Source of the DNA: Rhodospirillales bacterium
GTDB taxonomy: Bacteria > Pseudomonadota > Alphaproteobacteria > Rhodospirillales > UBA2165
Direction: 5' to 3'
Assembly: GCA_012960465.1 (NCBI GenBank)
Contig: DUBF01000098.1
Coordinates: forward strand, 4,061 to 68,060
DNA: 64,000 bases
A model generated the notes under the pieces. The model was not told the DNA's origin. It did no database searches and saw nothing but the letters and a program-made list of their open reading frames with translations. Position 1 is the stretch's first letter; each line of letters begins with the position of its first letter. Below are positions 34,932 through 45,218 of the stretch, piece after piece. Position numbers and translations under genes: made by a program.

Positions 34932-36224
34932 TCAGTATGGGGGTTTTAAACCGCCTGTAGCCCAATCTAATAATTCAACAGTGTGAACAACTTGCAGGTC
35001 AGTCCCACTCGCGAACTGCATTAAACAGCCTATATTACCAGTAGCTAAGATGCTTACTTTATTAGAATCAGAAACTTCACCAATCAGAGCCAATCTTCGA
35101 TCTTTTAACTCGTTAGCCATCGTCGGCTGTAATAAATTATAACTTCCAGCCGACCCGCAGCAAAAGTGTCTACCTGGAATTTCGACAACCTCAAAACCAG
35201 CAGATTTTAAATGTTCGCGGGGTTCTAACCTGATACCTTGACCATGTATTAAGGAGCATGCATCGTGATATATTATATTTGGCTGATTTGACAGTTTAAC
35301 GGTGGGTAATTGATGTTCTGATATTAGTTCGGATATATCTCTGGTTAAATCGGATATTTTTTGCGCTTTTCCTTTGTAGGCTGGATCATCCTTAAACATA
35401 TAGGCGTAGTCTTTGACCTCTGTACCGCAACCGGCTGCATTGATAATGATATTATCAAGCCCGCGCTGATCAAACTCTTTTAACCAGGCATCAATATTAG
35501 TTTTGGCCGAATCTCGTGCTATATCATTTTTTCCTATATGATGACTAAGGGCTCCACAACAGCCAACCCCATCAGAAACAACAACCTCCATACCCATGCG
35601 CGTCAGCAGACGAATAGTTGCTTCATTGACCGAAGGACGTAGAACATTCTGTGCGCAACCCATCAACAAACCGACACGCTTTATCCGGATCCCTTCTGCT
35701 GGATAAATTCTCGCCTCATTGGTTATTTCTGCTGTTTTAAGTTTAGTTGGAGCCATACTAATCATGTTTGAAATTTTTAGACCAAAAAACCTAGAAAATG
35801 GCTTGGCAAGCTTAGCAACCTTGAGTGCAATCTTAAAAACTTTTGCATGGGTGATTGTGTAAACAAGCAGCATACGCATAAACCGCTCAAAACCACGACG
35901 CTGGTGATGATTTTCAACATAATGGCGCGCATAATCAATATAGTGTTGATAATTAACACCCGATGGACATGCCGACATACAAGCTAGACATGATAAGCAA
36001 CTATCAATATGAGTAACAATTTCTTTATTTGGCGCGCCCTCTCTCTCCAACATATCTTTAATCAAATATATACGACCTCTGGGGCTTTCACGCTCATCAC
36101 CTGAAACTGAATAGGTTGGACAAGAAGGCAAACAAAAACCACAATGAACACATTTTCGAAGATTTTCCTCCATCATCGCCATTAAAGGATTAGATCGTTG
36201 ATCTGCAGTAAAATTAGTTTTCAT
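34932..36224 (-). CDS. glcF: Glycolate oxidase iron-sulfur subunit
   Basis: The Fe-S/CCG subunit of glycolate oxidase, passing electrons from the flavin subunits towards quinone. Two 4Fe-4S motifs lie near the N-terminus (CVHCGFCLPSCP and CLSCLACMSACPSG), and two CCG domains follow with GVGCCGALSHH and FCCGSAGSYNL. It has 430 residues, normal. It is the third gene of glcD-glcE-glcF, and its ATG overlaps the glcE stop as ATGA. It allows use of glycolate, a phytoplankton exudate, consistent with a marine habitat (inference). Confidence 0.92.
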   Translation of the reverse strand: MKTNFTADQRSNPLMAMMEENLRKCVHCGFCLPSCPTYSVSGDERESPRGRIYLIKDMLEREGAPNKEIVTHIDSCLSCLACMSACPSGVNYQHYIDYARHYVENHHQRRGFERFMRMLLVYTITHAKVFKIALKVAKLAKPFSRFFGLKISNMISMAPTKLKTAEITNEARIYPAEGIRIKRVGLLMGCAQNVLRPSVNEATIRLLTRMGMEVVVSDGVGCCGALSHHIGKNDIARDSAKTNIDAWLKEFDQRGLDNIIINAAGCGTEVKDYAYMFKDDPAYKGKAQKISDLTRDISELISEHQLPTVKLSNQPNIIYHDACSLIHGQGIRLEPREHLKSAGFEVVEIPGRHFCCGSAGSYNLLQPTMANELKDRRLALIGEVSDSNKVSILATGNIGCLMQFASGTDLQVVHTVELLDWATGGLKPPY

Positions 36225-37444
36225 ATACCCTCGTACATCCGGCCAGGGTTAAGTACGCGGCCTGGATCAAAATTATCTTTGACGGACTTTGTCAGACGAT
36301 AAAGCGCTGGCTCTTGGGGCTGAAAAACATCAGAGGTCAAACGCAGTTCTGAACTACCCCGCAGTAAAGTCGCATGCCCTCCCGCAAGTCGTAGAGCTGA
36401 CCGAATAATCGTACCTACTCCCTCTAATTTTCCGTCCGTAGCCAACCAAATTAAACCACCACCCCAATCAAAAAAAGTTTTGCACTGGATATCACTTCTT
36501 ATCTTTGCAACCAGATCCGCCCCCTCGGAAGGGGGCACAGAAATTCGCCAAATTTGATTCGACTGATTATTTAACAAAGAACCAATATCCCTGATTTCAC
36601 TCCATAGGCCGTCCGAGTTGTGACTGTGAAGTTCTTCAAACCCCTCATAACATTGCCATAAAGCTTTCACGCCTTGGCAGCGCTTTTCAACAGATATAGC
36701 TGGGCCTTGAAGTCTGACAGCTGTCACAGATTGTCCTTGAGTATTAATCCGAGCTATTGATGAATTCTTAGCAATCCCAGCGGGTAAATGCGCTGCAGCA
36801 TTGACCTCAAAAGGGCCTTGTAAGGTCTCTGATAATGCCTGAATTCCCATTTTATCGTCCAATCCAAAGACCAGTGCTGTTCGCGTCTTTTCGGGGCTTG
36901 GTAAGACTTTAATAGTCACAGAAACCATTGCTGCCAAAGTCCCAAAGGATCCTGAAAGAAGTTTCGACAAATCAAAGCCTGTAACATTTTTTACCACACG
37001 ACCACCCGATTTAAATTCTTCTCCTCTACCGCTTATAGCCACAAATCCAAGACAGTAATCTCGTGCGGCGCCGGATTGTATGCGCCTAGGACCAGATAAA
37101 TTTGCGGCAACCGTACCACCCAGTGTTCCGGTATTTTTGGAACCTCCATAGAGTAGTGATAAATCTGGTGGTTCAAATGCTAAATGCTGGTGATTCTCGG
37201 CAAGTATCTGCCGAACATCCTCCATCCGAGTTCCAGCATCTGCTGTCATCACTAATTCTTGTGGTTCATACAAGGTGACAGTGGATAATTTTGATAAATC
37301 TAGCAACTCAGACGTTTGATATGGGCGTCCCCAACCGCGTTTGGATCCAGCTCCAATAATCTCGATAGATGCTTTATCATTTATTGTCGCACGGATAATA
37401 TCCAAGACTTCTTTTTTAGTATGGGGAATAAGGCTTTTATTCAC
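36221..37444 (-). CDS. glcE: Glycolate oxidase FAD-binding subunit GlcE
   Basis: A 407-residue FAD-binding PCMH-fold protein, shorter than GlcD. IEIIGAGSKRGWGRPYQ is the first FAD loop, MTADAGTRMEDVRQIL and GTLGGTVAANLSGPRRIQSG the second FAD region, and KNVTGFDLSKLLSGSFGTLA is the diagnostic GlcE segment; the C-terminus ends in FDPGRVLNPGRMY. It is one of two flavoprotein subunits needed for glycolate oxidase activity. It lies 9 bases after glcD and overlaps glcF by 4 bases. Confidence 0.92.
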   Translation of the reverse strand: MNKSLIPHTKKEVLDIIRATINDKASIEIIGAGSKRGWGRPYQTSELLDLSKLSTVTLYEPQELVMTADAGTRMEDVRQILAENHQHLAFEPPDLSLLYGGSKNTGTLGGTVAANLSGPRRIQSGAARDYCLGFVAISGRGEEFKSGGRVVKNVTGFDLSKLLSGSFGTLAAMVSVTIKVLPSPEKTRTALVFGLDDKMGIQALSETLQGPFEVNAAAHLPAGIAKNSSIARINTQGQSVTAVRLQGPAISVEKRCQGVKALWQCYEGFEELHSHNSDGLWSEIRDIGSLLNNQSNQIWRISVPPSEGADLVAKIRSDIQCKTFFDWGGGLIWLATDGKLEGVGTIIRSALRLAGGHATLLRGSSELRLTSDVFQPQEPALYRLTKSVKDNFDPGRVLNPGRMYEGI

Positions 37445-37453
37445 CGAAAACCT

Positions 37454-38953
37454 CTAAAATCGCGGGATATCAGGAAAAGGGGTTTGCCCATGATGAATAT
37501 GCACGCGGCCAAGCTCTGCACAACGATGGAGGGTCGGAAATACTTTACCGGGATTCAATAAGCCATTTGGATCAAAAGCACATTTAAGGCGTTGTTGTTG
37601 TTTCAGGTCCTCCTCTGTAAATACCTTTTCCATAAGATCGCGTTTTTCAACACCTACTCCATGTTCACCAGTTAAGACACCCCCCACTTCAACGCAAAGT
37701 ATTAGAATCTCAGTACCAAATTCTTCTGCCCGCTCAAGCTCCCCCAACTTATTAGCATCATACATGATCAAGGGATGGAGATTTCCATCTCCTGCATGAA
37801 AAACATTAGCTACCCGGAGTTTATATTTTTGAGACATTTTGCTAATCCGCATCAGTACTTCCGGAAGACGCGCCCTCGGGATCGTACCATCTACACAATA
37901 ATAATCAGGCGTAATTCGGCCTATAGCCGGAAAAGCAGCCTTGCGGCCTGCCCAAAATTTTTCTCGCTCGGTCTCAGATTCACTCACACGAATATAACCA
38001 GACCCTAATCCATTCACAATATTTTGCACCCGCGCAATAAGGTCAGTTACCTCATCTAAGGGGCCATCTAATTCGACAATTAATAATGTTTCAATATTAG
38101 ATGGATAGCCTGCATGAACAAATTCTTCCGTTGCTTTGATTGCAAGCTTATCCATCATCTCCATACCACTTGGTATGATACCTGAACCAATAATAGCCGC
38201 CACACAATCACCAGCCAAAGCGGCATCATCAAAACCGATCAGCATAGCACGCGCAGTTTCAGGTTTTTTTAGAATTCGTAACGTAACTTCAGTAATTACA
38301 CCAAGCAAACCTTCTGACCCTGTCATAATTCCCAAAAGATCATAACCTTCAGAGTCCAAGTGTTTGCCACCTAGCTTTATGATGTCACCATTCATTAATA
38401 CTATTTCTAGTCCAAGTAAATTATTCGTGGTAAGGCCATATTTTAGGCAGTGTACACCGCCAGAATTTTCGGCGACATTGCCACCAATAGAACAAACAAT
38501 TTGACTGGATGGATCAGGCGCATAATAAAAATCGGCGGCGGATACAGCTTCGCTAATCGACAAATTGGTTACACCAGACTGCGTCACAACCGCCCGATTG
38601 GCATAATCAATGTTCAAAATCTGATTAAATTTACCAAGCCCTAACATAACTGCATCTGCGAGTGGAAGCGCGCCACCAGAAAGTGATGTTCCTGCTCCTC
38701 GAGCAACAACTTTCACGCCAGTTTCATTGCAATATTTTAGTATTTTTGAGACCTGTTCAGTGGTCTCAGGTAAAACAACAACTAAGGGTAGTTGTCGGTA
38801 GGCTGACAAACCATCACATTCATATGCGCTTAAACCTGCAGAATCAATAATTACATTCTCACCAAAAGCCCCTCGAGGAACAATTTGTTGCAGACGCTCA
38901 ACAATAATGGAACGTTTAGAAATTATCTTTGCATCTGGGGTTGGCATACGCAT
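37454..38953 (-). CDS. glcD: Glycolate oxidase FAD-linked subunit GlcD
   Basis: The catalytic flavin subunit of glycolate oxidase, 499 residues. The PCMH FAD domain has VVARGAGTSLSGGALPLADAV, APDPSSQIVCSIGGNVAENSGG and GLEIVLMNGD, and the C-terminal domain has FHAGDGNLHP with the active-site His and GEHGVGVEKRDLM. It is the first gene of the glc operon. No glcC regulator is adjacent. D-lactate dehydrogenase-like proteins share the fold, but linkage to glcE and glcF makes glycolate oxidase the best call. Confidence 0.92.
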   Translation of the reverse strand: MRMPTPDAKIISKRSIIVERLQQIVPRGAFGENVIIDSAGLSAYECDGLSAYRQLPLVVVLPETTEQVSKILKYCNETGVKVVARGAGTSLSGGALPLADAVMLGLGKFNQILNIDYANRAVVTQSGVTNLSISEAVSAADFYYAPDPSSQIVCSIGGNVAENSGGVHCLKYGLTTNNLLGLEIVLMNGDIIKLGGKHLDSEGYDLLGIMTGSEGLLGVITEVTLRILKKPETARAMLIGFDDAALAGDCVAAIIGSGIIPSGMEMMDKLAIKATEEFVHAGYPSNIETLLIVELDGPLDEVTDLIARVQNIVNGLGSGYIRVSESETEREKFWAGRKAAFPAIGRITPDYYCVDGTIPRARLPEVLMRISKMSQKYKLRVANVFHAGDGNLHPLIMYDANKLGELERAEEFGTEILILCVEVGGVLTGEHGVGVEKRDLMEKVFTEEDLKQQQRLKCAFDPNGLLNPGKVFPTLHRCAELGRVHIHHGQTPFPDIPRF

Positions 38954-39084
38954 TTAAACTATCTCTAAAAGTGATTATTAGTAGATAGAATACAGGATAG
39001 TAATGTCCATAAAAAGCAAAACTGGAAGTTTTAGCAAAAGACCAGAGAAATAATAGCGTTATCAGTATTTATAAGTTCTAAATT

Positions 39085-39210
39085 TTAGCCCTGGCGAGCC
39101 TTGAACCTCGGGTTCTGCTTATTTATCACATACAGGCGCCCGCGACGACGAACAATACGACAGTTTTTATCTCTCGCTTTGGCTGATTTAAGTGAACTAC
39201 GCACTTTCAT
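39085..39210 (-). CDS. rpmJ: 50S ribosomal protein L36 (zinc-less type)
   Basis: A 41-codon gene absent from the ORF track. The product starts [20 protein letters not shown] and ends [12 protein letters not shown], the standard alphaproteobacterial L36. It has a single Cys, so it is the non-zinc (C-minus) form of 41 residues. An AAAAAGGACG ribosome site precedes the ATG. It stands alone, 132 bases from glcD. The 298 bases between it and tRNA-Val hold nothing recognisable. Confidence 0.95.
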   Translation of the reverse strand: MKVRSSLKSAKARDKNCRIVRRRGRLYVINKQNPRFKARQG

Positions 39211-39508
39211 TTTGTCGTCCTTTTTATTCTGTCAAGATTTACAGATTGCCAGAGGCCGGAAAATAAGCATCAAAGTACCTTCTGTCAACGCCTACCACAA
39301 CTTTTTAGTTTTTTTTGCTTTATTTCCCCATAATCATTAATTAATTAGTTTTAAATGACTAACGTTTAATTATTGTGGATATGACAAATCAGACTTGGAA
39401 TTAAATTTAAGTGATAGCAAAAATAATAATTATTTCCCATCGAACTTGCCAATTACTTATTATTTGTAGCGATGGGCACGCGACCAAAGGTCGCGTCGGA
39501 CAAAAAGC

Positions 39509-39583
39509 TGGTGGGCGTGGTAGGGATTGAACCTACGACCCCCTCGATGTCACCGAGGTGCTCTCCCGCTGAGCTACACGCCC
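39509..39583 (-). tRNA. tRNA-Val (anticodon GAC)
   Basis: On the minus strand the cloverleaf is clear: acceptor GGGCGTG / CACGCCC, D arm GCTC...GAGC, anticodon stem CCTCG / CGAGG around GTGACAT (anticodon GAC), and T arm GTAGG TTCAATC CCTAC. The CCA end is encoded at 39511-39509. Confidence 0.95.
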
Positions 39584-39730
39584 ATCTTTGTAAACGAAGG
39601 CGATTTATATTGATTTTTTTATATTGTGCAAGCACCAGATCAAAATGATTAATTGAACAATTAACAAATAATATTCTTTATTGGGAGAAAATTTGAACCC
39701 TCAACCCCACACCTTCCCCCCGGAAAATTG

Positions 39731-40591
39731 ATGGACAAACCAGTAAATAGCATCTTTGAATTAGATCGTCCAAATACTCAAACGATACCGTTCGTTTTTT
39801 CCTCACCCCACAGTGGTACAAACTACTTAGAATCCTTCGTTACGAACTCAAAATTAGATCCCCTAACACTCCGCGGTTCAGAAGATAGCTTTGTTGATGA
39901 TTTATTTGCAGAGGTACCAAATTACGGTGCCCCTTTCTTGAAGGCGTTGTTCCCGCGCGCATATCTAGACCCTAATCGCGAAGCTTATGAGCTTGATCAA
40001 AAAATGTTTCTAGAACGTTTGCCCGAGTTCGTTAACACAAATAGCCCACGCGTATTTGCCGGTCTCGGCACAGTCCCACGTGTAATTACAAGTGGAGCTG
40101 AAATATACCAAAGTAAACTTCCATTTGAAGAAGCTAAGCATCGCATTAATTCTTGCTACCTTCCATACCATGCCGCTCTAAAAGACCTGATTAAAGAAAC
40201 TAAACTTAAATTCGGAAAATGCATTTTGATAGATTGCCACTCGATGCCCTCCGTCAGCGCGTCAATTAATAACGATAATTATAATAAAAACGTCGATATA
40301 GTATTGGGCAACAAACATGGTAAAACATGTGCGCACGAACTAATGCAATTTGTCGAAAGTCATTTAAAAAATCTTGATTTAAGTGTCCGCCGAAATCACC
40401 CTTATGCAGGCGGATACACGACGAAACATTACGGAAATCCAGATAATGACGTCCATACACTGCAAATAGAAGTTAATCGAGCTAGTTACATGGACGAAGA
40501 AACAATAACGCGTAAACATGGATTTATAATCATGAAAAATAAATTATCAAATCTAGTACAGGCCCTTGCAGAAGCTACATTTAATTTTTAA
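39731..40591 (+). CDS. N-formylglutamate amidohydrolase family protein (second paralogue)
   Basis: A 286-residue FGase-fold hydrolase. FVFSSPHSGTNY near the N-terminus, LRGSEDSFVDDLF, YLDPNREAYELD and LIDCHSMPS are the metal- and substrate-site motifs of the HutG-type subgroup, and the C-terminal NHPYAGGYTTKHYGNP and LQIEVNRASYMDE segments match. The ATG at 39731 is preferred over a TTG three bases earlier. It differs from the 31.7 kb paralogue in nearly every motif detail, so the two belong to separate subgroups. No hut genes adjoin it. Confidence 0.85.
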   Translation: MDKPVNSIFELDRPNTQTIPFVFSSPHSGTNYLESFVTNSKLDPLTLRGSEDSFVDDLFAEVPNYGAPFLKALFPRAYLDPNREAYELDQKMFLERLPEFVNTNSPRVFAGLGTVPRVITSGAEIYQSKLPFEEAKHRINSCYLPYHAALKDLIKETKLKFGKCILIDCHSMPSVSASINNDNYNKNVDIVLGNKHGKTCAHELMQFVESHLKNLDLSVRRNHPYAGGYTTKHYGNPDNDVHTLQIEVNRASYMDEETITRKHGFIIMKNKLSNLVQALAEATFNF

Positions 40592-40683
40592 ATCTATTTG
40601 ACTATTAAATTGGCACATTTTTTGCGTTTATAAAATAAAAGCCAGTGAATGGCTATAAAACTGTATGATAATAGGTGTTAAAA

Positions 40684-41622
40684 ATGGCGCGAATTACACT
40701 ACCCATTTCTTCAATTATTGCGGCAATGTTAATCTCCGGCGGAATATCAATCGCGGCGGAAACAATAGAAAATCCAAAAGAAAATAAACAAAACAACGAG
40801 TTAAGCTCTACCGACCATCTTTTATGTGAAAAACAAACCCGTGGTTTTGAAACAGCTCTTGGTATTCCTTCAAATTTACTCACCGCTATTTCTCTGGCGG
40901 AAACTGGTCAATGGAACCAAAAAAACAAGGTATTATTTGCCTGGCCATGGACGATAATGGCTAAAGGAAAAAGCTACTACATGCCTTCCAAACAAAGTGC
41001 TATCTCGAAAGTCCGTTCACTACAGGCCCAAGGTCTTCAAAATATTGATGTTGGCTGTATGCAAGTAAACCTGTTTTATCACCCGAAAGCTTTTGAAACC
41101 CTAAATGCAGCTTTTGATCCTGAGAGGAATGTCGGTTATGCAGCAAATTTTCTTGCAGCACTTAATCAATCTACACTTTCATGGGCACAAGCTGCTGCTA
41201 ATTACCATTCAACAACGATATCAAAGAACCAGATTTATCTCAATAAAGTACTGGGTTTATGGCAAAAGGTTAGTAACAAAAGTATCCAATATTCTGGATT
41301 TCGCCGGTCACCAGATTCAGCTTATTCTGATCCAATAGGCCGCTCAGCCCAGACGGCTCTCCTAAAATCAAGGTTTCGGGCACGCCTAAGTGCTGAGCAT
41401 AACGCAAAAAAACCTGATAAGAAAAAACACGACCTTGATGCCTGGCGTCGTGGTCGGTTTGACAAAAATTTATATCAAACGACAATGGCACTTCAAAAAG
41501 CTGAGCGAGCGCGCACCGATAAAGATTTCCTTAAAAAAGGGAAAAAAAGTTTTTTGCAAAGACGACAGTCTCAGCTTTCACTATGGCGAAAAAATCGGAA
41601 CGGTTCAGCCTTTAGAGACTAA
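40684..41622 (+). CDS. Lytic transglycosylase-like protein with SLT domain
   Basis: A secreted or periplasmic muramidase-like protein, 312 residues from the ATG at 40684. The first ~27 residues form a signal peptide (ISSIIAAMLISGGISIAAE). The SLT domain spans about residues 55-190: AISLAETGQ carries the catalytic Glu, GCMQVNLFYHP is the GxMQi motif, NVGYAANFLA is the N.....A..yL motif, and ANYHS corresponds to the YN/YH element. The last ~100 residues are rich in Lys/Arg and lack family similarity; they may bind the wall or a partner. The track GTG start adds three residues. Function in wall remodelling or assembly of an envelope machine is inferred. Confidence 0.82.
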   Translation: MARITLPISSIIAAMLISGGISIAAETIENPKENKQNNELSSTDHLLCEKQTRGFETALGIPSNLLTAISLAETGQWNQKNKVLFAWPWTIMAKGKSYYMPSKQSAISKVRSLQAQGLQNIDVGCMQVNLFYHPKAFETLNAAFDPERNVGYAANFLAALNQSTLSWAQAAANYHSTTISKNQIYLNKVLGLWQKVSNKSIQYSGFRRSPDSAYSDPIGRSAQTALLKSRFRARLSAEHNAKKPDKKKHDLDAWRRGRFDKNLYQTTMALQKAERARTDKDFLKKGKKSFLQRRQSQLSLWRKNRNGSAFRD

Positions 41623-41822
41623 TTAGTTAGTAATTGGTAGAGTTGATTTTAACTTTCATTTACATCCAGCATAAAATTACCTTTAACAATGAATACCAGC
41701 GCTAGATGAAAACTCATAATTGCGTTAATATCGGGCTAGTTATTAGGATGACTGCGCAATTAATGGATTGCAAAGCCCATCCTAAAACCTATTGTTTCTC
41801 ATACTAAGTTTTCTAATCAAAA

Positions 41823-42305
41823 GTGGAGTTGTTTAACTTGTCTAACTCAAATATTGGCGCTGAAACTGTTAAAATGAAACTTTCCGCAACCTGCCCCAGC
41901 CATGCTAGAGCAGATATTCGTGTAGGCGATCACGAGATTATTACGGATGAACCAGAGGCACGAGGAGGCTCGAATTTAGGGGCTGCGCCAGTACAAACGT
42001 TTATGGCTTCGTTAATTGGCTGCACAAACGTGATTACGAACAAATGTGCACGTGAATTAGGCGTTGAAATTAACTCAATGCAAATTGAGATGGAAGTTGA
42101 ACTTGACCGCCGCGGTATGATGCTAACAGAAGCCGTTCCGGTACCATTCCCAGCCATAAAACTTAATATTGATGTAAAAACTAATGCTACAGATGCCCAA
42201 TGGAACGAAGTTACAGATTATCTTCATAAATTCTGCCCTATCGCTGTAGCTCTGCGAGCTGGTGGAACTAAAATCACCGAAAATTGGAATTTAATCCGAG
42301 ACTAA
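41823..42305 (+). CDS. OsmC family protein
   Basis: A 160-residue OsmC/Ohr-fold protein. GGSNLGAAPVQTFMASLIGCTNV holds the first conserved Cys and FCPIAVALRAGG the second, the pair that reduces organic hydroperoxides in the Ohr/OsmC family. Some members of this wider group have other roles. The start is a GTG at 41823 or a nearby in-frame alternative; I keep the track value. The methyltransferase gene starts 5 bases after its stop, so the two are co-transcribed. Confidence 0.82.
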   Translation: MELFNLSNSNIGAETVKMKLSATCPSHARADIRVGDHEIITDEPEARGGSNLGAAPVQTFMASLIGCTNVITNKCARELGVEINSMQIEMEVELDRRGMMLTEAVPVPFPAIKLNIDVKTNATDAQWNEVTDYLHKFCPIAVALRAGGTKITENWNLIRD

Positions 42306-42310
42306 AAAAG

Positions 42311-43021
42311 ATGATCCCTATGAAGCCTAATTGGCAAGATAGCCCAAAACGTTCACATACAGAAGTAATAGAAGAGTTACTCGAACCCGCAAATGCAAAG
42401 ATTATTGATGTTGGCTGTGGCGCAGGCCAAATTACACGTACCCTGACAGAGATGGGAGCCGAAGTAATAGGTATTGACCCCGGCAAACGTCAACTTGAAC
42501 GTGCAAGAGCGGCAGAAACTGTAGGCAATGAAATTTATATTGAAGGTACGGCAGAAGACCTTCCCTTTGAAGATGAGGCGATGGATATTATCCTATTCTT
42601 CAATAGTTTCCATCATGTTCCCAGAAAGGAGTTTACTAGAGCTATAAAAGAATCACAACGAGTTCTGCGGCCCGGAGGTAAATTATTTTTTACGGAACCG
42701 ATTGCAGAAGGACCCCAATTCGAGCTAAGTCGATTAATTAATGATGAAACAGAGATCCGAGCACTAGCCTACGAAAGCATACTTTCTTTGCCTAATAAAG
42801 GCTTTCGGGCAATATTAGAAGTAATGTATATAACTGAAACTCGACATAAAAACTTTGAGCGCTTCAGGTTTAATTCAACCTCTATAAACCCAGCACGAGA
42901 ACGCATTTTTGAGAAGCACAACATAGAAATCCGAGAAAGATTCGAAAATTTTAGCACCAAAGACCATGGCTATTTTGTCTTTCAACATCCCATTCGCGGT
43001 AATTTATTCGAGCGCCTTTAA
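42311..43021 (+). CDS. Class I SAM-dependent methyltransferase
   Basis: A Rossmann-fold methyltransferase of about 236 residues. IIDVGCGAGQITRTL is motif I, VIGIDPG the acidic loop after strand 2, EDLPFEDEAMDIILFFNSFHHV the motif around strand 4, and RVLRPGGKLFFTEP the strand-5 region of the UbiE/COQ5-type group. I prefer the ATG at 42311 to the TTG track start, which overlaps osmC. Substrate unknown; small-molecule methylation is likely from the domain type. Confidence 0.8.
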   Translation: MIPMKPNWQDSPKRSHTEVIEELLEPANAKIIDVGCGAGQITRTLTEMGAEVIGIDPGKRQLERARAAETVGNEIYIEGTAEDLPFEDEAMDIILFFNSFHHVPRKEFTRAIKESQRVLRPGGKLFFTEPIAEGPQFELSRLINDETEIRALAYESILSLPNKGFRAILEVMYITETRHKNFERFRFNSTSINPARERIFEKHNIEIRERFENFSTKDHGYFVFQHPIRGNLFERL

Positions 43022-43076
43022 ATCAACCTAAACTGGTTCATTACCAACTAAGTCTTCATAAAGATGTTTATTTAGG

Positions 43077-45179
43077 TCAAACAAATTGAAAATCTTTAAA
43101 ACCTTTTCCTTCTTCCGCTAGTCTTTTAAGTAGATTTGAGGGCTCCACCCAATCCCCATATTTTTTATTCAAATCACAAACCTTTTTATATACCTCGGGC
43201 AACCCAATGAGATCAGCATAAAACATTGGGCCACCCCAGTACCTTGGGAAACCATAACCATAATGCCAAATGACATCGATATCACTTGAACGTATTGCCA
43301 AACCTTCTTCAAGCACTTTGGCTCCAGTATTAATCATCGAGTATAAATACGTTTCCAGAATCTCTTTGTTAGAGAATTTACGTCGCTCATAGCCGAGTTC
43401 AGCCGAGGTTCTAATGATTAAATCTTCGATAATTTGATCAGGTTCGCCTTTGCGGATACCATCAGCATACTTATACCAACCAGCACTTGTTTTCTGACCA
43501 TAACGTCCAGTTTCATAGACCCTATCAATAATGACTGACTGACGGCGACTACCGTATAATTTCTTCTGTTCTTGACGAATAAGAAAACGTACATCAACAC
43601 CGGCTAAATCATTCATTGCGAAAGGTCCCATTGGAAATCCAAAATCATATATGACTTTATCGACCTGCCAAGGAAGAGCTCCTTCTTCAACCATAAACTC
43701 AGCAATGCGAGCTGAAATATGCAACATACGATTACCAACAAAACCATCACCAACCCCGACTAGAACGCCAGTTTTTCGAATTATTTTAGCAAGTCCCATA
43801 ATGGTAGCAATGGTCGCTTTTGAACTTTTTTCGGTCCGAACGTTCTCAAGTAATTTCATTATATTAGCAGGGCTGAAAAAGTGAGTTCCACAAACCTTAT
43901 CAGGACGCTTAGTCACGCTTGCTATTTCATTTATATTTAGAGTAGAGGTATTGCTTGCAAGAATAGTTTCTGGCTTGCAGACCTTGTCTAGCTCAGTAAA
44001 AATTTTCTTTTTTAAATCCATATCTTCAAAGACGGCCTCGATTACAATATCAACGTCCGCTATATCTTTATAATCTGTTGTACCCGAAATTAAGTTAAGG
44101 CATTTATCCATATTATCTTGCATAATTCGGCCGCTTGAAACCGAACCAGCATAATTATTTCGAACCTTCTCAAGGCCAGCCGCAAGTGAAACTTGATCAA
44201 CATCAACAACAACAACAGGAATACCAGCATTAGCAAAATTCATTGCAATCCCGCCGCCCATTGTTCCACTCCCAATAATCGCAGATTTATTAATCTTTTG
44301 AATTGGGATATCTTTTGGAATATCTGGAATTTTTGCAACCGTACGCTCCGCAAAAAACATATAGCGCATAGATTTTGCTTCATTACTATCCCGCAAACGT
44401 ACAAAGACTGCCCGCTCATTTTCTAAACCGGCTTTAAAATCCATTGTCGTCGATGTTTCAACTGTATTGATGCATTCAAAAGGTGATTCCATATTACGAG
44501 ATTTCTTAGCAATTTTTTTACGCCAATCTTCAAATATTTGTGGGTCAATATTCGTTACTTTTTCATTTAATTCGGACGTACGACGTGGCTCCTGACCGCT
44601 ATCCGCTTTTTCCTCAGCAAATTCAATCGCTCTAGCCAACAAATCGCCTTCTACGATTTCATCAATCGCGCCCGCTTCAAAGGCCCTCTTTGCATCTATC
44701 GGTTTTCCGATAACTATCATTTCAAGAGCCAATTCTACTCCAACCAAACGAGGTAGTCGCTGAGTACCGCCACCGCCAGGAATAAAACCAAGATTAACTT
44801 CTGGCTGACCAACCTCTATAGTTGGCGCTGCCAATCGATAGTGACAGCTCATAGCGAGTTCCATCCCACCTCCCAGAGCTAGGCCATTCATTGCAACGAC
44901 AACAGGCTTTGGTGATTGTTCGATATCTTGGATAAGATCTTCAAGTTCCGGGACACCTTCAGGTGTCTCCTTGCCAAATTCACTTATATCTGCACCCGCT
45001 ACAAATATACGGCCCTCGCCAGTAATAACGACAGCTTTACAATCTTCGTCATTCATACATGCTTTCAAATATTGCGAGAGCCCCTTCCTAGTCGCAAAAC
45101 TTATGGCATTTGCCGGTGGATTATTTATAGTAATAACGCCTATACCGCCTTTTTCTTCAAAATTAATAACATCGGTCAT
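43077..45179 (-). CDS. fadJ: Bifunctional enoyl-CoA hydratase / 3-hydroxyacyl-CoA dehydrogenase
   Basis: A 700-residue fused beta-oxidation enzyme. Residues ~1-190 are a crotonase domain with VITGEGRIFVAGADISEF (oxyanion-hole loop), LALGGGMELAMSCHYRLA and QPEVNLGFIPGGGGTQR carrying a catalytic Glu. From ~295 an NAD-binding domain has IIGSGTMGGGIAMNFANAG, and SNTSTLNI and GTHFFSPANIMKL surround the catalytic His. A C-terminal 3HCDH domain ends near 690. The partner thiolase is not adjacent. It may process dicarboxylyl-CoAs from aromatic degradation or fatty acids; the symbol marks the FadJ/FadB class, not a specific orthologue. Confidence 0.88.
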   Translation of the reverse strand: MTDVINFEEKGGIGVITINNPPANAISFATRKGLSQYLKACMNDEDCKAVVITGEGRIFVAGADISEFGKETPEGVPELEDLIQDIEQSPKPVVVAMNGLALGGGMELAMSCHYRLAAPTIEVGQPEVNLGFIPGGGGTQRLPRLVGVELALEMIVIGKPIDAKRAFEAGAIDEIVEGDLLARAIEFAEEKADSGQEPRRTSELNEKVTNIDPQIFEDWRKKIAKKSRNMESPFECINTVETSTTMDFKAGLENERAVFVRLRDSNEAKSMRYMFFAERTVAKIPDIPKDIPIQKINKSAIIGSGTMGGGIAMNFANAGIPVVVVDVDQVSLAAGLEKVRNNYAGSVSSGRIMQDNMDKCLNLISGTTDYKDIADVDIVIEAVFEDMDLKKKIFTELDKVCKPETILASNTSTLNINEIASVTKRPDKVCGTHFFSPANIMKLLENVRTEKSSKATIATIMGLAKIIRKTGVLVGVGDGFVGNRMLHISARIAEFMVEEGALPWQVDKVIYDFGFPMGPFAMNDLAGVDVRFLIRQEQKKLYGSRRQSVIIDRVYETGRYGQKTSAGWYKYADGIRKGEPDQIIEDLIIRTSAELGYERRKFSNKEILETYLYSMINTGAKVLEEGLAIRSSDIDVIWHYGYGFPRYWGGPMFYADLIGLPEVYKKVCDLNKKYGDWVEPSNLLKRLAEEGKGFKDFQFV

Positions 45180-45218
45180 TATTTAGCAATCTTTCTTTTA
45201 TGAATTTTATATCTATTT